A DNA stretch of 64,000 nucleotides, from NCBI RefSeq assembly GCF_000019725.1, contig NC_010505.1, forward strand, positions 992,001-1,056,000. The letters are read 5' to 3'. The notes below the pieces were generated by a model that did not search any database, was not told the DNA's origin, and saw only the letters and a program-made list of their open reading frames with translations. Below, one piece after another: positions 57,172 to 64,000 of this stretch; the stretch's first letter is position 1; each line of letters opens with the position of its first letter. The stretch comes from Methylobacterium radiotolerans JCM 2831 (GTDB lineage Bacteria; Pseudomonadota; Alphaproteobacteria; Rhizobiales; Beijerinckiaceae). The position numbers and the translations under genes were made by a program.

Positions 57172-58611
57172 ATGTCCGACACCTACGACGTCCTCATCAT
57201 CGGCGCCGGGCCCGGCGGCTACGTCACGGCGATCCGCGCGGCGCAGCTCGGCTTCAAGACCGCCGTGGTCGATCGCGAGCACCTGGGCGGCATCTGCCTG
57301 AACTGGGGCTGCATCCCCACCAAGGCCCTGCTCCGCTCGGCCGAGATTTTTCATTATTTCCAGCACGCCGGCGATTACGGGCTGACCGCGGAGAAGGTCG
57401 GGTTCGACACCGCGGCGATCGTGAAGCGCTCCCGCGGCGTCTCGGGCCGGCTCAACGGCGGCGTCGGCATGCTGCTCAAGAAGAACAAGGTCGACGTGAT
57501 CTGGGGTGAGGCCGCGGTCGACAGCGTCGCGCAGGGCAACCAGCCCGGCCAGGTCACCGTGAAGGAGACCAAGCGCGCCGAGCCGCCGAAGGGCGCCAAG
57601 GGCGCCGGCACCTACCAGGCCAAGCACATCATCGTGGCGACCGGCGCGCGCCCCCGCGCCATCCCCGGGATCGAGCCCGACAAGAAGCTGATCTGGACCT
57701 ACTACGAGGCCATGGTCCCCGAGACGATGCCCAAGAGCCTGCTGGTGATGGGCTCGGGCGCCATCGGCATCGAGTTCGCCTCGTTCTACCGCACCATGGG
57801 CGCCGAGGTGACCGTGGTGGAGCTGCTGCCGCAGATCCTGCCCGTGGAGGATGCCGAGATCGCAGGCCTCGCGCGCAAGCGCTTCGAGAAGCAGGGGATC
57901 AAGATCCTCACCGGCGCCAAGGTCACGAAGGTCGAGAAGGGCGCGAACTCCGTCACCGCCACCGTCGAGGGCGGCGACGGCAAGAGCCAGCAGATCACGG
58001 CCGAGAAGCTCATCTCGGCGGTGGGCGTCGTCGGCAACATCGAGAATATCGGCCTCGAGAAGCTCGGCGTGAAGATCGACCGCGGGATCGTGGTGACCGA
58101 CGGGCTCGGCCGCACCAACGTGCCCGGCCTCTACGCGATCGGCGACGTCGCCGGCCCGCCGATGCTCGCCCACAAGGCCGAGCACGAGGGCGTCATCTGC
58201 ATCGAGACCATCAAGGGCCTGCACACCCACCCGATGGACAAGGCCAAGATCCCGGGCTGCACCTACTGCCAGCCGCAGATCGCCAGCGTCGGGCTGACCG
58301 AGGCCAAGGCCAAGGAGCAGGGATTCTCGGTGAAGGTCGGCCGGTTCCCCTTCGCGGGCAACGGCAAGGCGATCGCGCTGGGCGAGCCGGACGGGCTGAT
58401 CAAGACCGTGTTCGACGCCAAGACCGGCCAGCTGCTCGGCGCCCACATGGTCGGCGCCGAGGTGACCGAGCTGATCCAGGGCTACGTCGTGGCGATGAAC
58501 CTCGAGAGCACCGAGGAGGAGCTGATGCACACGGTGTTCCCGCACCCGACGCTCAGCGAGATGATGCACGAGAGCGTGCTCGACGCCTACGGCAAGGTGA
58601 TCCACACCTGA
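57172..58611 (+). CDS. lpdA: Dihydrolipoyl dehydrogenase (E3)
   Basis: 479 residues. FAD motif GAGPGGY at 11-17, redox disulfide Cys42/Cys47 (GGICLNWGCIPTKAL), NAD motif GSGAIGIEFA near 190, and the C-terminal HPTLSE His-Glu pair. It re-oxidises the dihydrolipoyl arm of PdhB/PdhC using NAD+. A roughly ten-residue insert rich in Lys/Gly (EPPKGAKGAGTYQ) before the ATGARPR strand is common in this group. Last gene of the pdh operon. Confidence 0.97.
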   Translation: MSDTYDVLIIGAGPGGYVTAIRAAQLGFKTAVVDREHLGGICLNWGCIPTKALLRSAEIFHYFQHAGDYGLTAEKVGFDTAAIVKRSRGVSGRLNGGVGMLLKKNKVDVIWGEAAVDSVAQGNQPGQVTVKETKRAEPPKGAKGAGTYQAKHIIVATGARPRAIPGIEPDKKLIWTYYEAMVPETMPKSLLVMGSGAIGIEFASFYRTMGAEVTVVELLPQILPVEDAEIAGLARKRFEKQGIKILTGAKVTKVEKGANSVTATVEGGDGKSQQITAEKLISAVGVVGNIENIGLEKLGVKIDRGIVVTDGLGRTNVPGLYAIGDVAGPPMLAHKAEHEGVICIETIKGLHTHPMDKAKIPGCTYCQPQIASVGLTEAKAKEQGFSVKVGRFPFAGNGKAIALGEPDGLIKTVFDAKTGQLLGAHMVGAEVTELIQGYVVAMNLESTEEELMHTVFPHPTLSEMMHESVLDAYGKVIHT

Positions 58612-58625
58612 TCGGCGGCCGACGG

Positions 58626-58656
58626 GGCGCGCGGGTGGGACGTGGACCCGCGCGCC
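58626..58656. terminator. Terminator hairpin after lpdA
   Basis: 11-bp stem GGCGCGCGGGT (58626-58636) and ACCCGCGCGCC (58646-58656) around a 9-base loop, between lpdA and a converging small membrane-protein gene. Confidence 0.7.
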
Positions 58657-58665
58657 GCCGAGCGG

Positions 58666-58869
58666 TCAGTGCGGGCGGGACCGCGCCGCGAGCGTCAGGC
58701 TCACGGCCTGGAACAGCAGGATCACCAGAACCGTCGCCGCGCTGCCGCCGATCGGGATCAGCAGCAGGGCGACGACCGGATCGAGCCCCCGGACGAGCAG
58801 GAGCGTGATGCAGCTGCCGATCACGGAGGCGATGGTCATCCGAAAGATGCAGCATTCGGACGGTTGCAT
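58666..58869 (-). CDS. Small two-helix membrane protein
   Basis: 67 residues with two hydrophobic helices (TIASVIGSCITLLLVRG and PVVALLLIPIGGSAATVLVILLFQAVSLTLA). The ATG follows TTGGAGCG. The hydrophobic pattern makes it more credible than other short frames here, but I recognise no family. Confidence 0.55.
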   Translation of the reverse strand: MQPSECCIFRMTIASVIGSCITLLLVRGLDPVVALLLIPIGGSAATVLVILLFQAVSLTLAARSRPH

Positions 58870-59449
58870 GCGCGCTCCAAATCAGGCCCCCGTTGGGAGT
58901 CTGGCGAGGCGCGCCCGATTGTGCAACCGAAGATAGTACTTAGTCGAAACACAATCCCAGATCATGGATCTGAGGCCGCTTCGAGGCGTCAGAGGCGATC
59001 CCGAACCTCAGCTATGCCCGCGCTCCACGGGCTCGGCTTGGTCCGGGGACGGCACGTAGGCGCACCACTGGCAGATCCCGCGCTCCGCGCCGCGCTGCGC
59101 GTTGCGCTGGGAGCAGAGCGGGCAGACGAGCAGGATCAGCCGCGAGCCGGTCGCAGCGCAAGCCCGCGCCCCCGGAAGGTGACCTCGGTCGCCGCGTCGC
59201 CCGACGCGCGGTCCAGGGCGCTCACGGCGTGCCTCCGTCGCGTGGCCGCAATACGGGTCCGCACGTGGTCTCGATGGCCATGGCGATGCCGCCCCCCAGC
59301 GTTCCTGCCAAGTTGTCGCTGGGTATAAGCGGCGAGTCGGCGAATGGCTCCGCTTGCGCATGTGGATCGGCCGGATGCATGCGGGCCGAAACGCCCGTAT
59401 GAGAGGCTGCCGCGCCCCCGCTTCTTCGGGCGCGGCCCGGGCGGATGGG
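58870..59449. other. Intergenic region before the ammonia-lyase gene
   Basis: 580 bases with no gene I can call firmly. On the minus strand three very short frames run end to end through overlapping stop/start codons (59281-59222, 59226-59137, 59139-59008). The last encodes a Cys4 pattern (VCPLCSQRN...GICQWCAYVP) like a zinc ribbon. The A+T-richer stretch 58910-58960 probably holds the promoter of the small membrane-protein gene. The ammonia-lyase promoter should be near 59300-59440. Confidence 0.4.
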
Positions 59450-60478
59450 ATGCAGGCGACGATGCAGGCGACGACGCACGACACCCAACAGGGCGAACCC
59501 GGCGGGACCGCCGGCGGCCTCCCCACCTTCGCCGACGTGGCCCGCGCCGCGGAGCGGATCGCCGGGGCCGCGCACCGCACCCCGGTCCTGACCTCGCGCA
59601 CGGCGGACGCGATGACCGGCGGCCGCCTGTTCTTCAAGGCGGAGAACCTGCAGCGGGCCGGCGCCTTCAAGTTCCGCGGTGCCTACAACGCGATCAGCGC
59701 CCTGCCGGAGGCGGCCCGCACACGCGGAGTGATCACCTACTCCTCGGGCAACCATGCCCAGGCGATCGCCCTCGCGAGCCGGCTGCTCGGGGCGCCCGCC
59801 ACCATCGTCATGCCGGGCGACGCCCCCGCGGCGAAGATCGCCGCCACCCGCGGCTACGGCGCCGAGGTGGTCCTGTACGACCGCTACACCCAGGATCGCG
59901 AGGCGCTCGGCCGCGAGATCGCCGAGGCCCGCGGCCTGACGCTGATCCCGCCCTTCAACCATCCCGACGTCATCGCCGGGCAGGGGACGCTGGCGCAGGA
60001 GCTGATCGAGACGGTCGGGCCACTCGACGTGCTGGTGGCCTGCCTCGGCGGCGGCGGCCAGCTCGCGGGCTGCGCGCTCGCCGCCGCCGCGCTGTCGCCG
60101 GGTTGCCGGGTGATCGGCGTCGAGCCGGAGGCGGGCAATGACGGGCAGCGCTCGTTCCGCGAGGGCCGGATCGTCACGATCCCGGTGCCCCGGACCATCG
60201 CCGACGGGGCGCAGTCGACGGCGCTGGGCGACCTGACCTTCGCGATCATCCGCGCGCAGGTGTCCGACATCCTCACCGTCACCGACGCGCAGCTCGTCGA
60301 GACCATGCGGTTCTTCGCCAGCCGGATGAAGCTCGTGGTCGAGCCGACCGGCTGCCTCGCGGCGGCGGCGGTGCTGAGCGGCCTCGTGGACGTGACGGAC
60401 AAGCGCGTCGGCGTGGTGATCAGCGGCGGCAACGTCGATCTCGCGGCCTTCGCGCGGCTGACCGGCGAGGCGGCCTGA
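59450..60478 (+). CDS. PLP-dependent threonine/serine ammonia-lyase or racemase family protein
   Basis: 342 residues from the ATG at 59450 (a second ATG at 59462 is possible). Fold type II: PLP Lys74 in GAFKFRGAYN, SSGNHAQA near 105-112, the glycine loop GGGGQLAG near 195 and ISGGNVD near the C-terminus. It resembles hydroxyaspartate ammonia-lyase/serine racemase/catabolic threonine dehydratase and lacks the regulatory ACT domain of IlvA. A short hairpin overlaps its stop. Confidence 0.88.
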   Translation: MQATMQATTHDTQQGEPGGTAGGLPTFADVARAAERIAGAAHRTPVLTSRTADAMTGGRLFFKAENLQRAGAFKFRGAYNAISALPEAARTRGVITYSSGNHAQAIALASRLLGAPATIVMPGDAPAAKIAATRGYGAEVVLYDRYTQDREALGREIAEARGLTLIPPFNHPDVIAGQGTLAQELIETVGPLDVLVACLGGGGQLAGCALAAAALSPGCRVIGVEPEAGNDGQRSFREGRIVTIPVPRTIADGAQSTALGDLTFAIIRAQVSDILTVTDAQLVETMRFFASRMKLVVEPTGCLAAAAVLSGLVDVTDKRVGVVISGGNVDLAAFARLTGEAA

Positions 60479-60492
60479 GGCGGCCTCAGGCG
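60474..60492 (+). terminator. Short hairpin overlapping the ammonia-lyase stop
   Basis: GCCTGAGG (60474-60481), 3-base loop, CCTCAGGC (60485-60492). The TGA stop is inside the stem. No U tract, so termination is uncertain. Confidence 0.35.
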
Positions 60493-60610
60493 CCGATTGC
60501 CGGGCCGGTGTGACCCCGCCGCGGTGGACCGGCCCCGAGCCAATGCTTATCTTGTGCGCGTCGGAATGCGCGTCCCCGGGCCTTGAACCCGGATGGGCGG
60601 GAGGGTGACG

Positions 60611-60988
60611 ATGTCCGCTGGTTTCAAGGTTCTCTCGCTGACCGATCGCGCCGCCGATCGGATCAAGGCGATCATGGCGGAGGCCGACCGGCCGATCGCC
60701 GGGCTGCGCGTCGGCGTCCGGAACGGCGGCTGCGCCGGGATGTCCTACACGATGGAATATGCCGAGGCGGCCAAGCCCGGCGAGGACGTGGTCGAGGATC
60801 GCGGCGTGCGCGTGTTCGTCGATCCGAAGGCGGTGCTGTTCCTGCTCGGCACCGAGATGGACTTCACCACCAACAAGCTGGCGTCGCAGTTCGTGTTCAA
60901 CAATCCGAACCAGACCTCGGCCTGCGGCTGCGGGGAATCCGTGGCGATCACGCCGGTCTCGGCGGACCGCCTGCCCGCGCAGGCCTGA
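60611..60988 (+). CDS. Iron-sulfur cluster assembly protein, IscA/SufA (HesB) family
   Basis: 125 residues from the ATG at 60611. The three cluster-ligand cysteines are Cys41 (NGGCAGMSY), Cys105 and Cys107 (SACGCGES). It is an A-type carrier that delivers Fe-S clusters. It stands alone rather than in a suf operon, although this genome region encodes two radical SAM enzymes (HpnH, HpnJ) that need clusters. Confidence 0.94.
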   Translation: MSAGFKVLSLTDRAADRIKAIMAEADRPIAGLRVGVRNGGCAGMSYTMEYAEAAKPGEDVVEDRGVRVFVDPKAVLFLLGTEMDFTTNKLASQFVFNNPNQTSACGCGESVAITPVSADRLPAQA

Positions 60989-61033
60989 GCGGGAGCGCCC
61001 CGGCGCGCAGCGAGCCGGCGGCGCGCCGCGCCC

Positions 61034-62092
61034 TCAGGCCACCTGCGACAGCGACTCGGCGGCGTCGTCCAGGAAGCGGTTCCGGCCCGCGCGCTTCGCG
61101 GCGAACATGCACAGGTCGGCCCGCTCCATCAGCGAGGCCGGCGTGTCGCCCGGGCGCAGCACCGCGACACCCAGGGAGATCGTGATCTTGCCGAGCGACT
61201 CGCCGGTCGAGCGCTTGACGAGCTCGCGCCCCATGACGCTGGTGCGCACCGTCTCGGCCACCTGCTTGGCCACCGCCCGGTCGACGCCGGGCAGGATGAT
61301 CCCGAACTCCTCGCCGCCGAACCGGGCGAGCTGCGCCTGCTTGCCGGCGTTCTCGCGCATCACGATCGCCACGAGCCGCAGGACCTGGTCGCCCGTGAGA
61401 TGACCGTACAGGTCGTTGAAGCGCTTGAAGAAGTCGATGTCGAGGATGATCAGGCTCATGGGCGTCGTGCGCGCCCGGGCCGTCTCCATGGACGCCTTCA
61501 GCGTCTCCTCGAAATGCTTGCGGTTCGCCAGCCCCGTCAGGGCGTCGGTCAGGCTCTCGCGCCGGGTCGCGTCGAGCTTCTCGCGCAGGGTCTCGATCTC
61601 GCTGCGGGTCTCGCGCATGCGGGCTTCGAGGATCCGGTTGTTGGCGGCGACCTCCCGGGTCGTCGCGGCCAGGGTCGCGACGATCTCGCCGAACCGCGCC
61701 CGGCTCGGGACGCCCTGGGAGAGATCCTGCGCGACCCCGCGCAGGGACTCGCTGTACTGCGCCGTCGAGCCCAGGGAGAGGTCCAGGATCTCGGTGACGG
61801 CCGCGATCTCGCTGAGGACGACGCGGCTGACGTCGTCGGTGGTGCTCGCGAGGCGGCGCCCGTCGAGATAGGTCTCGTGCAGGTCGTCGATGTCGCCCTC
61901 GGTGAGGCAGCCATTCTGGGTGGTGAGGCGCTTCACGGCGTCGGCGAGGAGCGGCAGCTCCCCCGAGACGTAGGCGTACCAGACGGCGTAGGCGCGCGGC
62001 GTCGCGGAGGGGCCGTAGTCGCGAATCAGATCGTGGCTGCGCTTCGCCAGCGCGAAGCTGCGATCGCGATCCGAATAGGTCTCCTGGCTCAT
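61034..62092 (-). CDS. Diguanylate cyclase (GGDEF domain)
   Basis: 352 residues, soluble. The N-terminal half is helical, with a coiled coil (TREVAANNRILEARMRETRSEIETLREKLDATRRESLTD) joining a GGDEF domain (about 180-345). The active-site loop is RFGGEEF, so catalysis is expected. The RxxD inhibitory site normally five residues upstream is absent (GKQAQLARFGGEEF), so product feedback at the classical site is unlikely. It would make cyclic-di-GMP; the input signal is unknown. Confidence 0.93.
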   Translation of the reverse strand: MSQETYSDRDRSFALAKRSHDLIRDYGPSATPRAYAVWYAYVSGELPLLADAVKRLTTQNGCLTEGDIDDLHETYLDGRRLASTTDDVSRVVLSEIAAVTEILDLSLGSTAQYSESLRGVAQDLSQGVPSRARFGEIVATLAATTREVAANNRILEARMRETRSEIETLREKLDATRRESLTDALTGLANRKHFEETLKASMETARARTTPMSLIILDIDFFKRFNDLYGHLTGDQVLRLVAIVMRENAGKQAQLARFGGEEFGIILPGVDRAVAKQVAETVRTSVMGRELVKRSTGESLGKITISLGVAVLRPGDTPASLMERADLCMFAAKRAGRNRFLDDAAESLSQVA

Positions 62093-62193
62093 CCGTATCC
62101 CGCGGTCCGGGGCGACCGGCGCGCATGCGCCGTCACCCAGACTTGATATACGGCCGCCTGGTAGCCGGACAGTTAAGCCCGAACAGACGTCTG

Positions 62194-63777
62194 TTACTTA
62201 TCCTTCTTCGCCAAGACTGGTCGAAGCAGGAATGCCGGAACGTGGGAGCCGAGGCCGACGGGCGTGTCCCCGTCGGCGTCGATCCGGCGCCCGCGCTCCT
62301 CGCGCGCGGACTCGCCGCGGCCCGACGCGCGGCCCGGCGCGCGCGGCTCCGGACGGCTCTCGGGGCGGGTCTCAGAGCGGCTCTCGGGACGGTCGTCCGG
62401 GCGGCTCTCCGCGCGCGCCGCGCCGCGGCCGCCGCGCGACCGGGTCGGGCGCTCGCGGACCTCCCCGGCCTCGCCGGCGCTCCGGGCGCTCTTCTCGACG
62501 ACGCCCTTGTCGGCACTCTTGTCGCCGCCCTTGTCGGCACTCTTGTCGCCGCTCCTGCCACCGCTCTTCGCGGAGCGCCCGCCCCGCCGCCCGTCGCTCG
62601 ACCGGCCGCGGTGGCGCGTGCCGGTGTCGCCGGACGCGTCGGCCACGCTCGTCAGGTCGCCGTCCAGCCAGGGGATCGGCTGCCCGATCAGCGCCTCGAT
62701 GGCGCCGAGCGAGCGCGCGTCGTCGGGGGCGACCAGCGTGTAGGCCGTGCCGCTCCGGCCGGCGCGGCCGGTGCGGCCGATCCGGTGGACGTAATCCTCC
62801 GGGTGATGCGGCACGTCGAAGTTGAAGACGTGGCTGACCGCGGGGATGTCGAGGCCGCGCGCCGCCACGTCGCTGGCGACCAGCAGGGCGGTCTCGCCGT
62901 TGCGGAAGCCGTCGAGGGCCGTCGTGCGGGCGCGCTGGTCCATGTCGCCGTGGAGCGCCGCGGCGTCGAAGCCGTGGCTGACCAGGGACTTCTGCAGCAG
63001 CGCGACGTCGCGCTTGCGGTTGCAGAAGATGATCCCGTTCTTCAGATCCTCCTCGCCGCGGATCAGGCCGCGCAGGCGCTCGCGCTTGGCGTGGCCCTCG
63101 GCGCCGGTGGCGACGAGGCGCTGCGTGATCGTGGTCGCCGTGGAGGCCGGCCGGGCCACCTCGACCCGCTGCGGGTTGTGCAGGAACATGTCGGCGAGCC
63201 GCTCGATCTCCGGCGGCATGGTGGCCGAGAAGAACAGGGTCTGCCGGGTGAACGGCACCATCTTCACGATGCGCTCGATATCGGGGATGAACCCCATGTC
63301 GAGCATGCGGTCCGCCTCGTCGATGACCAGGAGCTCGACGCCGGTGAGCAGCAGCTTGCCGCGCTCGAAATGGTCGAGCAGGCGACCGGGCGTGGCGATC
63401 AGCACGTCGGTGCCGCGCATCAGCTTGGCGTCCTGGTCGGCGAAGGAGACGCCGCCGATGATCAGCGCCACGTTGAGCTTGTGGTTGGTCCCGTAGCGGT
63501 CGAAATTCTCGACCACCTGGGCGGCCAGCTCGCGGGTCGGCTCCAGGATCAGCGTGCGCGGCATCCGGGCGCGGGCGCGGCCATTCTCCAGCAGCGTCAG
63601 CATCGGCAGCGTGAAGGCCGCGGTCTTGCCGGTTCCGGTCTGGGCGATCCCGAGGACGTCGCGACGTGCCAGCACGTGGGGGATCGCCTCGGCCTGGATC
63701 GGCGTCGGCTCTGTGTAACCCGCCGCTTCGACGGCGTTCAGGACTTTCTCGCTCAGTCCCAGGTCGGAAAAAGGCAT
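62194..63777 (-). CDS. DEAD-box RNA helicase (RhlE-like)
   Basis: 527 residues. The Q motif is at the N-terminus (FSDLGLSEKVLNAVEAAGYTEPTPIQ), followed by AQTGTGKT near 46, PTRELA, DEAD in VIDEADRMLDMGF near 157, SAT in FFSATMP, and HRIGRTGRAG near 330. After residue 375 there is a long, charged Arg/Gly/Ser/Asp-rich disordered tail that includes a small tandem repeat. The RhlE-type core suggests roles in ribosome assembly or RNA decay. The stop codon lies in a 14-base palindrome. Confidence 0.95.
   Translation of the reverse strand: MPFSDLGLSEKVLNAVEAAGYTEPTPIQAEAIPHVLARRDVLGIAQTGTGKTAAFTLPMLTLLENGRARARMPRTLILEPTRELAAQVVENFDRYGTNHKLNVALIIGGVSFADQDAKLMRGTDVLIATPGRLLDHFERGKLLLTGVELLVIDEADRMLDMGFIPDIERIVKMVPFTRQTLFFSATMPPEIERLADMFLHNPQRVEVARPASTATTITQRLVATGAEGHAKRERLRGLIRGEEDLKNGIIFCNRKRDVALLQKSLVSHGFDAAALHGDMDQRARTTALDGFRNGETALLVASDVAARGLDIPAVSHVFNFDVPHHPEDYVHRIGRTGRAGRSGTAYTLVAPDDARSLGAIEALIGQPIPWLDGDLTSVADASGDTGTRHRGRSSDGRRGGRSAKSGGRSGDKSADKGGDKSADKGVVEKSARSAGEAGEVRERPTRSRGGRGAARAESRPDDRPESRSETRPESRPEPRAPGRASGRGESAREERGRRIDADGDTPVGLGSHVPAFLLRPVLAKKDK
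62503..62550. repeat. 24-base perfect tandem duplication in the helicase tail
   Basis: Two identical 24-base units (62503-62526 and 62527-62550), read on the minus strand as a repeated GDKSADKG segment. Slippage here would lengthen or shorten the disordered tail by 8 residues without frameshift. Confidence 0.9.
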
Positions 63778-64000
63778 TTGCGTTCAGGAACCGTTGCGCG
63801 CCCGGCCGGCGCGAAGGACACCGTCGCGGCAACGGCTGGGAAAGGCTCGCGCGGGGCGCTCGGACGCTCCCGGGGCCGCGGGGCGCATCGTCCCCGTCAG
63901 TTAGGGCCTTGGCGCGACTTGTCAATCTCGCAATCGCGACAGCGCGCGTCCGCGCACAGGGGATCGGCCCCGGGAGCGGCCCCCGATCAGGGCCGGAGAC

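Noticed and set aside
62182-62195. 14-base palindrome AACAGACGTCTGTT at the helicase stop codon
   Set aside because: It overlaps a stop codon and short gap between two same-strand genes and has no T run; it may be a weak terminator, but nothing further supports a role.

Overview
The window is very high-GC chromosomal DNA with alphaproteobacterial gene content. The hopanoid genes hpnH, hpnI-N, an archaeal-type gene pair of the tetrahydromethanopterin/methylofuran C1 pathway, and the alphaproteobacterial order eno - ftsB-like - pdhA - pdhB - pdhC - lpdA together point to a Methylobacterium-like organism (Methylobacteriaceae). This assignment comes from gene content only. There is no rRNA, tRNA, CRISPR array, insertion sequence or prophage.

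Region 1 (1-18.5 kb) is a capsule locus resembling the rkp-1 region of Sinorhizobium: a formyltransferase (partial), an SDR, kpsS and kpsC (beta-Kdo linker transferases), an LTA-synthase-like phosphotransferase, a Wza/KpsD-type export lipoprotein, an alpha-oxoamine synthase, a 2480-residue type I polyketide synthase and UDP-glucose dehydrogenase. The PKS has no thioesterase, and its 3' end overlaps the oxoamine synthase gene. This suggests release by decarboxylative condensation with an amino acid, followed by SDR reduction, to give a sphingoid-like lipid that could anchor the capsule. kdsA at 45.4 kb can supply the Kdo.

Region 2 (18.8-31.3 kb) is mostly housekeeping: argB, a HAD nucleotidase, rplS, a chemoreceptor, RidA, a lytic transglycosylase, an AhpD-like protein, a TetR regulator divergent from an O-methyltransferase with a perfect palindrome between them, leuD, and a C1-cofactor gene group (HisA-like, ASKHA/hydantoinase-like, a 66-residue protein, a membrane protein, a GNAT).

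Region 3 (31.4-43.6 kb) is hopanoid modification and transport: hpnH, hpnN, then hpnL-M-I-J-K followed by a MarR-GNAT fusion. Divergent from hpnL is an amidinotransferase. It is a strong candidate for the unassigned step that makes the guanidine-substituted hopanoid cyclitol ethers reported from Methylobacterium.

Region 4 (43.7-64 kb) contains an alpha/beta hydrolase, kdsA, a methyltransferase, a Gly/Tyr-rich secreted protein behind a textbook sigma-EcfG promoter, queF, eno (with a CTG-started DUF3574 gene overlapping its stop), a class III cyclase, ftsB, and a pyruvate dehydrogenase operon interrupted by DUF5076, Uma2 and coiled-coil genes. It ends with an ammonia-lyase, an IscA-type protein, a GGDEF protein and a DEAD-box helicase. 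A second EcfG-type promoter lies between hpnH and hpnN. pdhB and pdhC share a 122-bp perfectly identical lipoyl-domain segment.
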